Source of the DNA: Limisphaera sp049537155 | GTDB taxonomy: Bacteria; Verrucomicrobiota; Verrucomicrobiia; Limisphaerales; Limisphaeraceae | DNA length: 64,000 bases | NCBI RefSeq assembly: GCF_049537155.1 | Contig: NZ_JBMVQZ010000010.1 | Location: 1-64,000 of the forward strand | Reading direction: 5' to 3' | Shown here: positions 18,681 through 26,496 of the stretch, piece after piece | Numbering within the stretch: the stretch's first letter is position 1 | Layout: every line of letters starts with the position of its first letter | The notes under the pieces: model-generated | The model's input: the letters and a program-made list of their open reading frames with translations, nothing else | Told to the model about the DNA's origin: nothing | The model's database searches: none | Position numbers and translations under genes: made by a program

Positions 18681-18868
18681 TGCGCCCCCTCTGGGATGCC
18701 TCGTACCGGACCCGCCAGCCGCCTCTGGCTGGGCTTGCGGCCCCGGGACATGCGGGTTGCCGCCACGCCAGGTTTCACCAGAGGTTTGTCATCGGAGCGC
18801 CCGGCGCTCCCGGCCGCCTGTGGCCCAGGCGAATGGCACGGAGCTCCTCAATCTCCGCTTTGTACGCT

Positions 18869-19375
18869 TCACAGTTGCAACATCGCCGTTGCGACACCCG
18901 CTGCCGGCACCTCTGGATCTCCTTCGTGCCGCCCTTCAACACGGCACAAGATGGGCTCATTCGGATCCTCACGGCATATTTCGGAGTAGCGCAATGGCAA
19001 ATACTGCTGCCAGGACGAATCATAGGACGTCCACACGCACGTGCCTTCACTGCATGTTCCGCGTGTGAACAAGACGATTCGAGCCGGCACCATTGTGATT
19101 TCTGGCACACACCGATGGCACGGGGCACACCCACCACAAAATACGGGAAAGTCCGCAAAATAAATACTGCACTGCTCCCCCGGGTTTATAGGAACGCCAC
19201 CCATGGGAGTACATCGGAGGCAGTATATTGTCAATGCGTACGACTCAGCCCGGTGGCTACATGGAACTGCACCCAGTCCGATTGCTGCAATAAACGCAAG
19301 CGTTGCGTTTTTGATCATCCTGCTCCATTGTCCACGCTGTTGCCAGCATGCGCGACTCGGTATGTAGCTTTTCAT
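18869..19375 (-). CDS. Small secreted cysteine-rich protein (A protein, unit 5)
   Basis: 168 residues from an ATG with GGAGG six bases upstream. A second ATG at 19318, also with a ribosome site, gives a tidier signal peptide (MIKNATLAFIAAIGLGAVPC). The mature chain has about 11 cysteines (YCLRC, EQC, FCGGCAPCHRC, GTCSEGTC, EIC, ILC). It does not match the 12-cysteine pattern of unit 3. The last 25 residues are cysteine-free, while the neighbouring frame continues with RCRQRVSQRRCCNCEAYKAE. A frameshift near 18940 may therefore have replaced the original C-terminus. Confidence 0.6.
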   Translation of the reverse strand: MKSYIPSRACWQQRGQWSRMIKNATLAFIAAIGLGAVPCSHRAESYALTIYCLRCTPMGGVPINPGEQCSIYFADFPVFCGGCAPCHRCVPEITMVPARIVLFTRGTCSEGTCVWTSYDSSWQQYLPLRYSEICREDPNEPILCRVEGRHEGDPEVPAAGVATAMLQL

Positions 19376-19496
19376 CTCTGTCCTCCGTGTATTTTATTCA
19401 GCTGCCATTTGTTTGCCGGCAACCTTTGCACGGCGCCTGACAAGTGGCACAACAATGATCGTTCCGTTTGTTGCTTTTGGTTGTTTTCTTCAGCTT

Positions 19497-20660
19497 TCAC
19501 GGTTGGCCACCTTTACGTTCTTCGCTCCGTTTACCAAGTTTGTACAGCAGAACACCCAGCGTTAGGCATGCCACCACCAGAAACATTAGGCCCCGTCTGA
19601 CATCCGGCGACGACTCTTGCAAAGGCTCCACAATTCCGGCATACGCCCGCCTGGCGATTTCCAACCGGTTCGACCACGTGCGGATCGTTCGTTCATATAC
19701 GGGCATGGCCATGACTTCGGCTACGTCCGGCCAACGGTTGGTGGAAAAGTATATCACGCACACGGGGTGGTTGGACCACGCAAACCGCCAGTCTGACACG
19801 GCACCACCTCCTGCACGCGGCGGCGGTACCAAGATCTCCTCATTGAACTCTGCAAACGTTTTCGCGACGATCTCGACGGTGTACGCCACCTCGGGCGACC
19901 CCACAGCCATCAGCGCGCCGGGGCCACCGCCACCGCCGGGCAAAGGTCGAAGCCTGTAGATCTCCAACTTCGACCGCTTGGGCAGGCGATATCCGCCGCC
20001 GTCCGTGCTCTCCTCCACCTCGTAAACGATGTTCGTATATCCCTTGTCGTAGGGACGGGGAAACACCTGACCAGTCTCGATCACGCCCAATGCATGTGGG
20101 ATGCGGATCATCCCATCATGCTTGCTCACAAAACGAACGGGAAGCTTCGGCTCGTCCGGACTCGTTTGCCACCATGACAACTGCCTGTACTCCAATCCCG
20201 GTCCCGCCCACAGCATCGCCGGAAAACCCGACACCACGGAATCTGTCACGGGCACAGCAATCGGGCGTCCCGGCTGGTCCGACAGGTATCCACTTGAACA
20301 ATAGGCGAGCCATATGGAACCGAGCAGGGGGTCATGATTGGGAATCGGCAGGGGCAGGATCAGCGCGTTGCTGTACTTCGGGCCATAGCGTTCGACCTGA
20401 TAAAGCCCCTGCCTGCTGGCCGCCACGTGAATGCTGGGAGCGTCGGCCCGTGGTCCCGACTCATCCAGCGGCACTGCATCAATCCGCCACCGCCCATCCT
20501 GAACCGCGACCCGAAATTCGTATCGCATGCTCACACGGCCATTGCTTTCGCGTCTGGTCGCCACGCCGTTCACTTCAAATCCCGCCTCTGTTCGGCACGC
20601 CACGAGACACAGCAAAGCTGCTGTTGCGCGGCTCAATCCCGTCTTTCTGCAAGCAGTCAT
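19497..20660 (-). CDS. Exported protein with C-terminal membrane anchor (B protein, unit 5)
   Basis: 387 residues using the ATG at 20660, which leads into a signal peptide (RATAALLCLVACRTEAG). The frame is open upstream. Mature start FEVNGVATRRESNGR, then YEFRVAVQDGRWRIDAV, LGSIWLAYCSSGYL, PYDKGYTNIVYEVEE, VSDWRFAWSNHPVCVIYFST and NRWPD. This layout is closest to the B protein at 4890. A C-terminal helix (GLMFLVVACLTLGVLLYKLG) and basic tail follow. The MauE-like gene upstream is truncated, and the A gene downstream is present 121 bp away. Function unknown. Confidence 0.7.
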   Translation of the reverse strand: MTACRKTGLSRATAALLCLVACRTEAGFEVNGVATRRESNGRVSMRYEFRVAVQDGRWRIDAVPLDESGPRADAPSIHVAASRQGLYQVERYGPKYSNALILPLPIPNHDPLLGSIWLAYCSSGYLSDQPGRPIAVPVTDSVVSGFPAMLWAGPGLEYRQLSWWQTSPDEPKLPVRFVSKHDGMIRIPHALGVIETGQVFPRPYDKGYTNIVYEVEESTDGGGYRLPKRSKLEIYRLRPLPGGGGGPGALMAVGSPEVAYTVEIVAKTFAEFNEEILVPPPRAGGGAVSDWRFAWSNHPVCVIYFSTNRWPDVAEVMAMPVYERTIRTWSNRLEIARRAYAGIVEPLQESSPDVRRGLMFLVVACLTLGVLLYKLGKRSEERKGGQP

Positions 20661-20852
20661 GGGCCCACAGTGCAGACGCCCTTCCTTCCCCTCTGCTGTA
20701 TGGCATCGGGCCGTGAATGTGTGAATAAAAGTGCAACAGCGCCCGGACCGTCGCACAGAACGTGCCTCATCCGGATAACCGGTTTGTATCCGCCTCATCG
20801 TCCATTACTGAAGACCGGAGCACGCCACAAGAGCCGGGTGTACCGAGCCGGG

Positions 20853-21272
20853 TCACTCCGATCGGGCAACCGGCATGGACCGCACGGGCCGCTTCCAGCC
20901 CAGCCACCACAGCCCCATCCGGTACAACGCAAAGTTCCCAGACAACCAGCCCACCAACACCAAACTCAACCGCTCCCGCTGCCCCACCAAACACACACCC
21001 GCCACCACCAACTCCACCAAACCCACACCCAACATCAACTGCCCAAACGTCAACCCAAACAACGGATCCCGCACCCCCAACACCCGCGCCTCCCCCACCG
21101 CACTCCACAACTTCGCCAATCCCGTCAACAACAACACCACCCCCGCACTCCTCACAAACCACCTCACCCACCCACCTCTCCCCAAACGCCCCCGCAAACC
21201 CCCGCCCCACACCGCCTCCACCGCACCCCCCCTCAACCTTTTGTACCTCAGCCGCCATGGCCCAGCCTCCAT
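20853..21272 (-). CDS. MauE/DoxX-like membrane protein, C-terminally truncated (unit 5)
   Basis: 139 residues at most. The first three helices are conserved (GVVLLLTGLAKLWSAVGEAR, LMLGVGLVELVVAGVCLVGQ). The chain ends LWWLGWKRPVRSMPVARSE, losing the CGC motif and last helix at the point where the sister sequences continue. One extra base near 21230 relative to 24521-25039 disrupts the sister start (MAAE...), so the start used here is not the ancestral one. Probably a pseudogene. Confidence 0.55.
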   Translation of the reverse strand: MEAGPWRLRYKRLRGGAVEAVWGGGLRGRLGRGGWVRWFVRSAGVVLLLTGLAKLWSAVGEARVLGVRDPLFGLTFGQLMLGVGLVELVVAGVCLVGQRERLSLVLVGWLSGNFALYRMGLWWLGWKRPVRSMPVARSE

Positions 21273-21445
21273 CCCCTGTCAGGTCGTGACACCACCCGAT
21301 CACCAAACCCTTTCCATCAAAGCCTCCCCCCGACCTCAGGCGCCCTGCTCCCCTGGATTTCCAGTTCTACTCATCGCCGCGTGGACGCTCCCTGCCAAGG
21401 AAAAAAAGTTTGCATTTTCGGACATTCCCATGCCCCTGGTTCCTG

Positions 21446-21457
21446 CCGCCCGGGCGG
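21446..21457. repeat. CCGCCCGGGCGG palindrome (copy 5 of 6)
   Basis: Same palindrome and spacing as at 4381. Here and at 25227 the adjoining leader (about 21280-21445) is a second version, sharing CTCATCGCCGCGTGGACGCT instead of the type 1 text. Confidence 0.6.
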
Positions 21458-21463
21458 TTTTCT

Positions 21464-21814
21464 TCAGCGCGCCCGCTCCCTTTCCTCACCCGGCGACCGA
21501 CCCCACCTCCGCCGGTACGCACGACAAAACGCCGACACACTCCCATACCCCAGCCGACCAGCCACCTCCCCAACCCGCCCACCATCCTTCGACCACCGCC
21601 GCGCCACCACCATCCGCTCCTTCCCCAGCCAATCACGCAGCATCCCCATCCCCTCCCGCTCAAACCACCCCTCCAACGTCCGCTCGCTCACCCTCAACTC
21701 CCCGGCCATCCCTTCCACACAAAACCCATACCGCAGGCCCAACTCCAACCACCGTTCCCCTGCCTCGGCCAGCCTTGCCCTCAACCGCCTACCCCTCTTG
21801 CCCCACACCCTCAT
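21464..21814 (-). CDS. AraC-type HTH protein, diverged N-terminal HTH (unit 5)
   Basis: 116 residues from the ATG at 21814, matching the sister length; the frame is open to an ATG at 21898 (144 residues). The N-terminal HTH is diverged (MRVWGKRGRRLRARLAEAGE, LELGLRYGFCVEGMAGELRV, RTLEGWFEREGMGMLRDWLG). The C-terminal HTH is almost identical to the others (RVGEVAGRLGYGSVSAFCRA to ERERAR). This abrupt change in similarity suggests recombination within the gene. A dyad related to the one at 442 lies upstream at 21979-21996. Confidence 0.7.
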   Translation of the reverse strand: MRVWGKRGRRLRARLAEAGERWLELGLRYGFCVEGMAGELRVSERTLEGWFEREGMGMLRDWLGKERMVVARRWSKDGGRVGEVAGRLGYGSVSAFCRAYRRRWGRSPGEERERAR

Positions 21815-21978
21815 GCCCCACACGCCGCTCCTCTCCCACGCGAGCGCCCACCACGCACCTCTCCGGCGCCCCCCTCTCTCACCAATCCCCAGGCCCATTC
21901 ACATGCCCTCCCAATCAGTCGTTCACGCGCTTTCCTTACCGCCTCAAGCCCCTTCCACCCAACCCGCCAGAACCGGCA

Positions 21979-21996
21979 ATGGCCAGAATTGACCAT
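21979..21996. promoter_or_regulatory. Imperfect inverted repeat upstream of AraC gene
   Basis: ATGGCCAG and TTGACCAT with AA between them; six of eight arm positions pair. It matches the perfect dyads at 442 and 12696. The weaker match accompanies the most diverged HTH, as expected if site and protein changed together. Confidence 0.4.
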
Positions 21997-22139
21997 CCCG
22001 CCCGGCATCCCCACCCCCACACCACCGCGCTTCCCGACAGGCCACAGGCGGGCCACAAACCCCTGTCACACCGCTTATCGAACCGTCCGTGATAGACTCT
22101 GCGTTCCATGCCTGCTAGAGCGACTTGGATCCGACGACC

Positions 22140-22600
22140 CAACGTGGGTAGAGCAGAATGAGAATTAAGACCGCGCTTGGCGCGGCGAGCCTGCCGATTG
22201 CGTTGCATAGCTGCTTGGTGTGGACGCACAACTCCACCACGAGGACCGGCTTCATCCCTCTCATCCCAAATCCGGAGCTTCCAGAACAAGTCCGGACACA
22301 AGGGCTGTGCCGACGACGCACCGACTCAACCAGTCCAAACTCATGCGCGAACCCCCTGCGCAGTTTCAGCCTCTTCGCCGGCCGCAGAATCATACGCCTG
22401 CCGGCCGATCCGGCGGTCTCACTGGTGACGGATGGTGGAGTGTACGGCGGCCCGGCTACAGCACTTCCGGCCGCTTTACATCCGCCGGGAGAAATCAACC
22501 CGGGGGCTTGCTGCGTACTTGCGAACGGACTGCACGTTCTTGCCGGTGGGGCAAGTGCTCACCCCGGTCGCAAACGGATCGCACCCATGCCTGCCTAAAT
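22140..22600 (+). pseudogene. IS5-family transposase, C-terminal remnant
   Basis: Decayed catalytic half on the plus strand. KTALGAASLPIALHSC aligns with KILIAMDARGLPIAVQSF. AQFQPLRRPQNHTPAGRSGG aligns with the LIAPHRSSRRPENRTQDGRS region. ARLQHFRPLYIRREKSTRGL, AAYLRT and CTFLPVGQV match ARLLQFRRLCIRWEKSSRAF, EAYLRM and CAFLLVRQV. The pieces lie in different frames. The remaining 22601-22783 shows nothing. Confidence 0.6.
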
Positions 22601-22783
22601 GGGGCCGGAGCAGTTGCGCCCACCGGCAGGCGCTTCGCACTTCTTGCGGCATGGCAGCGGCATCCACGCAAGCTCCACTCTCCAAGGCCGCCTCCCACCT
22701 GCAGCTTTAATACCATCTACATCAAGCCGCACCACTCTGCCAGAACTTGGACCGGCCCATGGTAAGAGCCTGAAGGATGGCTT

Positions 22784-23158
22784 CTAGTCGCAGATTTGCG
22801 CGCCGGCCGTGATCTTCGTGGTCCAATTGCCGGCACAGATGCACCCACCTCCAGCGACCTTCACGCACGTCGTTGAGGAGAATACCACCCAACACTGTGA
22901 TATCGGCGGATTGCAACTCGAGCTACCCTGAATACAATCATTGCAGTTGTCGTACCGCAATCGATAGCACCCGCCGGTGCATTCGTCGGGTCCCAGCGAG
23001 CGGCAGGTCTTTCTGAACATGGTCCAGTCTCGCGCAACACATTGTTCTTCTCCTGCCCCGCTCGTGCTACGCACATACCACACGCTGCCGCAGAGAACCA
23101 GCATAATAGCAACAGCTCCGAGGTACCGGCTTTTACTTTCCTGCCTCCTCGTCTTCAT
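22784..23158 (-). CDS. Small secreted 12-cysteine protein (A protein, unit 6)
   Basis: 124 residues. The ATG at 23158 follows AAAGGAGCAGTTGAC. Basic N-terminus (MKTRRQESKSRYLG) and hydrophobic segment (AVAIMLVLCGSVWYVRS). Twelve mature cysteines align with those at 9686 and 15137: EQC, KTC, DECTGGCYRLRYDNCNDC, SSC, SQC, TTC, GGGCIC and AQIC. Conserved GGCYRL and CVKVAGGGC. Lies 139 bp after its B gene. Probably a disulfide-rich periplasmic or surface protein; no named family. Confidence 0.75.
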   Translation of the reverse strand: MKTRRQESKSRYLGAVAIMLVLCGSVWYVRSTSGAGEEQCVARDWTMFRKTCRSLGPDECTGGCYRLRYDNCNDCIQGSSSCNPPISQCWVVFSSTTCVKVAGGGCICAGNWTTKITAGAQICD

Positions 23159-23297
23159 GTCAACTGCTCCTTTCTCAACTACCATGCAGCCGAGGTGTTT
23201 CACGTCCCGTTTCGGCTCGCCCGCCCCGCCTTGAAAAACCGGGCCATGCGGTCAAGCGGCCGAAACACCATACTGTCCCTCCTGCCCACTTGGTTTA

Positions 23298-24524
23298 TTA
23301 AACCCGTGATCGTGTACGTCCGACCCACAACCACGCCCCGATACCCAGGTTCGCGGCGATTATCGCCGCGATCACAGCCACACCCCGCATACCCGCCGGC
23401 GTGGTCCGTCCACGAATGCCCGTCTCACGGAGGCTCATCAATTCGAAGCGTCGGCGCTCGAACCTGGTCCACACGGTCGGATCGTTCGTGGTCAACCAGA
23501 CTCTGTTGGTTATGGGGTAGGACACGTATTCAAGGCCCACCTCCCGATCCTGCAGCCGCCAGTCTGTAACGACGAGTTTTCCCAGAACAGGTGGCGGGCC
23601 CACATGTCCCACAGCGGCTGCCACGTTCGTAATGTGCCCGGTGTAACGGAGAAATACGCCGTTGTCCCCCAAAGGAGGTTGCCGCTCGTCACCCCGCCAC
23701 CTGTGATACATGATCTCGAGCTCGAACCGCGAGGGCACCTGTACTTCGCCGACACGTCGCCAATCCCATGCACGGTACACCGCCCCGGTGGTGCCCGGCT
23801 TCAGTTGCGCAAGCCTTGCAACATCCTCCTTCAACACCTTCGGCGGCCACAATTGTGGATGTTGCGCCGCCTGCTGAAGCCTGCGCTCGACCACCTCAAA
23901 CCACACGAACGCCGGCAACCGGTACTCCTCATTCGTAAAACTTCCCTTTAGCTCGTACACGTGGGCGAACGGGTCCATCGTCGGCAAACCCCAGGGCGCG
24001 GCCAGATCACGGCGGTCCTCCCTGGCAAAATACTTTCCGGAGCACAACGCAAACCACAGTACACCAGCCTCCATCTCCATGTGCTGCGGCGTGACGCCTG
24101 CGCTCACCCCTGCGATGTCCGCCCCGCGGACGTGTGGAAAATATGTAATCGCAAACGTATCCCGGCCGTCGCAGCCATACTCGTACCATTGGTTCGAACC
24201 GTACTGGACGCGTATGTACCACCAGTCATTAGAAATGCACACGAGGAACGGGACTGCCTTGGGATACAGCGGCGGTATTACTGTCGGGTCGAGTGCCTTC
24301 ACGACCTTTGCAATCTCCTTCGGGTCGCGACGGAGAACCGTACCATCCGGTGCATATTCCTCCACACGGACCACTCCCTGCAGCTGGAAGGCTACCGTCC
24401 CGACAGCAGCCCCGCTCTCCACCAGACCCGCGAGTGCCACGGCCGCAATCCAACCACCACAACGTCGCCAGCTCATAACACGCGCCACACTTCCGCAGCT
24501 CCCCTGTTGGCATCTCCTCCTCAT
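23298..24524 (-). CDS. Exported protein with C-terminal membrane anchor (B protein, unit 6)
   Basis: 408 residues. The start overlaps the MauE-like stop (ATGA, 24521-24524). The N-terminal part (signal SWRRCGGWIAAVALAGLVES, then VAFQLQGVVRVEEYAPDG) and the central block (YELKGSFTNEEYRLPAFVWF to VAAAVGHVGPP) are almost identical to the 15634 gene. The segments YGCDGRDTFAITYF and LVVTDWRLQDREVG, and the C-terminal helix (VAVIAAIIAANLGIGAWLWV), are different. The mosaic pattern points to recombination or gene conversion between units. Function unknown. Confidence 0.75.
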   Translation of the reverse strand: MRRRCQQGSCGSVARVMSWRRCGGWIAAVALAGLVESGAAVGTVAFQLQGVVRVEEYAPDGTVLRRDPKEIAKVVKALDPTVIPPLYPKAVPFLVCISNDWWYIRVQYGSNQWYEYGCDGRDTFAITYFPHVRGADIAGVSAGVTPQHMEMEAGVLWFALCSGKYFAREDRRDLAAPWGLPTMDPFAHVYELKGSFTNEEYRLPAFVWFEVVERRLQQAAQHPQLWPPKVLKEDVARLAQLKPGTTGAVYRAWDWRRVGEVQVPSRFELEIMYHRWRGDERQPPLGDNGVFLRYTGHITNVAAAVGHVGPPPVLGKLVVTDWRLQDREVGLEYVSYPITNRVWLTTNDPTVWTRFERRRFELMSLRETGIRGRTTPAGMRGVAVIAAIIAANLGIGAWLWVGRTRSRV

Positions 24525-25039
24525 CCTTGCCCAACCCCGCTTCCTCGACCATGCCACAGCCCCGCCACCGCACCCACAGGCAAATACACCAGAACACACT
24601 TCATAACCAGATCAGCTGCCGTAGGCGACACACCCAGCGCGTCCGTCAAGTGACCCAGACACCCGCAGGGCCGCACCCAGCCCAGCCACCACAGCCCCAA
24701 CCGGTTCAACGCAAAGTTCCCGGCCAACCAGCCCACCAACACCAAACTCAACTTCTCCCGCTGCCCCACCAAACACACACCCGCCACCACCAACTCCACC
24801 AAACCCACACCCAACATCAACTGCCCAAACGTCAACCCAAACAACGGATCCCGCACCTCCAACACCCGCGCCTCCCCCACCGCACTCCACAACTTCGCCA
24901 ATCCCGTCACCAACAACACCACCCCCGCACTCCTCACAAACCACCTCACCCACCCACCTCTCCCCAGACGCCCCCGCAAACCCCCGCCCCACACCGCCTC
25001 CACCGCACACCCCTCAACCTTTTGTTCCTCAGCCGCCAT
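24521..25039 (-). CDS. MauE/DoxX-like membrane protein (unit 6)
   Basis: 172 residues from the ATG at 25039, preceded by GGAGG. Four predicted helices and the PCGCLG cysteine motif before the last one, as in the 16854 copy. The two are near identical from about residue 30 onward. Coupled to the B gene by a four-base overlap. The plus strand over the gene has very little G, so the message is nearly C-free. A role in disulfide formation for the A protein is inferred from MauE. Confidence 0.7.
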   Translation of the reverse strand: MAAEEQKVEGCAVEAVWGGGLRGRLGRGGWVRWFVRSAGVVLLVTGLAKLWSAVGEARVLEVRDPLFGLTFGQLMLGVGLVELVVAGVCLVGQREKLSLVLVGWLAGNFALNRLGLWWLGWVRPCGCLGHLTDALGVSPTAADLVMKCVLVYLPVGAVAGLWHGRGSGVGQG

Positions 25040-25226
25040 GGCCCAGCCTCCATCCCCTGTCAGGTCGTGACACCGCCCAATCACCAAGCCCTTTCCATCA
25101 AAGCCTCCCCCCGCCCTCAGGCGCCCTGCTCCCCTGGATTTCCACTTCTACTCATCGCCGCGTGGACGCTCCCTGCCAAGCATAAAAAGTTTGCATTGTC
25201 GGACATTCCCACGCACCTGGTTCCTG

Positions 25227-25238
25227 CCGCCCGGGCGG
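25227..25238. repeat. CCGCCCGGGCGG palindrome (copy 6 of 6)
   Basis: Last copy of the palindrome, six bases from the stop of the AraC remnant, with the type 2 leader on its other side (about 25048-25226). Confidence 0.6.
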
Positions 25239-25244
25239 TTTTCT

Positions 25245-25357
25245 TCAGCGCGCCCGCTCCCTCTTCTCACCCGGCGACCGACCCCACCACCGCCGGTACG
25301 CACGACAAAACGCCGACACACTCCCATACCCCAACCGACCGGCCACCTGCCCAAGCC
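25245..25357 (-). pseudogene. AraC-type HTH gene remnant (unit 6)
   Basis: Only the last 35-38 codons remain (QVAGRLGYGSVSAFCRAYRR to EKRERAR). Homology stops abruptly near 25357. This marks the right boundary of the repeated-unit region. Confidence 0.65.
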
Positions 25358-26496
25358 TACTGCCTTACCCTCAGGCGGTTCCGAGCTCGTGCCGGTCGGA
25401 CTTTACATGGCGCGCCGGGCACGGCTTCTGCTATTTGCGCCCGGCACCTCGGCTCGCCGGCCGGCGGCACAGGCCGCACGCATGGCTAACGGCCGGACCA
25501 AGGCCGGTACCTGCGCCCCTGCCGGGGCCGTCGAGTGAACGATTGTGCCGGTTTGCCTGCAGAGCATTGCCCGCGGATGGTTTTCCCGTCTGGCTGCGCG
25601 TTCTGACTTTTGCGCCGCCCGGTGACCCGGACCGCACCCGCACCGTGCAGACGTGTTCATTCATTGCCTGCCAGGGTCCCTGATCCCGGCTTCGTGTCTG
25701 CGCCTGTGCTTCTTTTCATGTGTCAACCGGCTGCGGTCCGGTTTCAGAACCGGTCGTCAGGTGCGCATCCCACTGCGCTGCCGCATCGGCGCGGGCGGCC
25801 GGGGCCCCCGCGGGCTTGACTCCCAAACTCCCTCGTTGGGATGATTGCAAGACTTCCACGCTCTTCCGTCAGGCCGGCTCAGTGCTCTGTTGGGTCGGGA
25901 GTATCTGGTTGGAGTCCTTCGAAGAGCTCGAAAGCGAGGTGGCGGCGCGATGTTCTCAGCCGGGCGCGGGGATGCCGAAGGCCATTGTGTGTGAGCTGAG
26001 GGCCATGGGTATCGAGGCGCAAGGTGACCGGGTCTCCGGTTTCGAACGCTGGGACGGCCTTTTTCAAAGGGGGTCAGGGTTGAGGAGTTGAATCCACGCG
26101 AGCGCCGGGCGGGAGGCGTGCGGGTCCCTGATCAGGTGGGAGAACTTCGGAGTGAACCTGTGGTCGGGCGGCGGGGTCGTGGTGCGGGGTGCGGATCCTG
26201 CGGGGCTTTTCAGGATTCGGCGCGGCGTCGGTCAAGTGGCTCCATCCTCCGGGTGGCGGGTCGGTGCGACGAGCCAAGGTTGGGAGCGGTCGAGCTGTTG
26301 GACCTCCACGGAGGTCCAAGGGCTTTTCCCTCGGGCGTGACATGGTCCAGACTGGGCTGCGGCAACCCGGCGGGTGGTCGGTGCCCGGCCTGGAGGCTGT
26401 GCGGCCCGGCCACCAGCAGGGGCGGCAGCTCCGGGCCGCAGGCCGGGTTTGTGCTTGTGACAAGGTTGTGTGAAGGCCATGGAGGAAGGAGGAACC
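25358..26496. other. Gene-free stretch, nothing recognised
   Basis: About 1.1 kb between the repeat region and the CARF gene. No reading frame carries a recognisable domain or ribosome site, and I see no regularly spaced repeats, tRNA or insertion-sequence remains. Any promoter for the following gene would lie at its right end. Confidence 0.45.

Noticed and set aside
20334..21992. Long plus-strand proline- and threonine-rich reading frames across the repeat region (also near 11558-12790 and 3926-4837)
   Set aside because: They are antisense to the MauE-like and AraC genes. The low G content of the plus strand removes stop codons and gives repetitive Pro/Thr/His proteins with no domain or ribosome site.
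25358..26496. Possible CRISPR array next to the Csx14-like gene
   Set aside because: No direct repeats with regular spacing can be seen in this stretch or elsewhere in the window.
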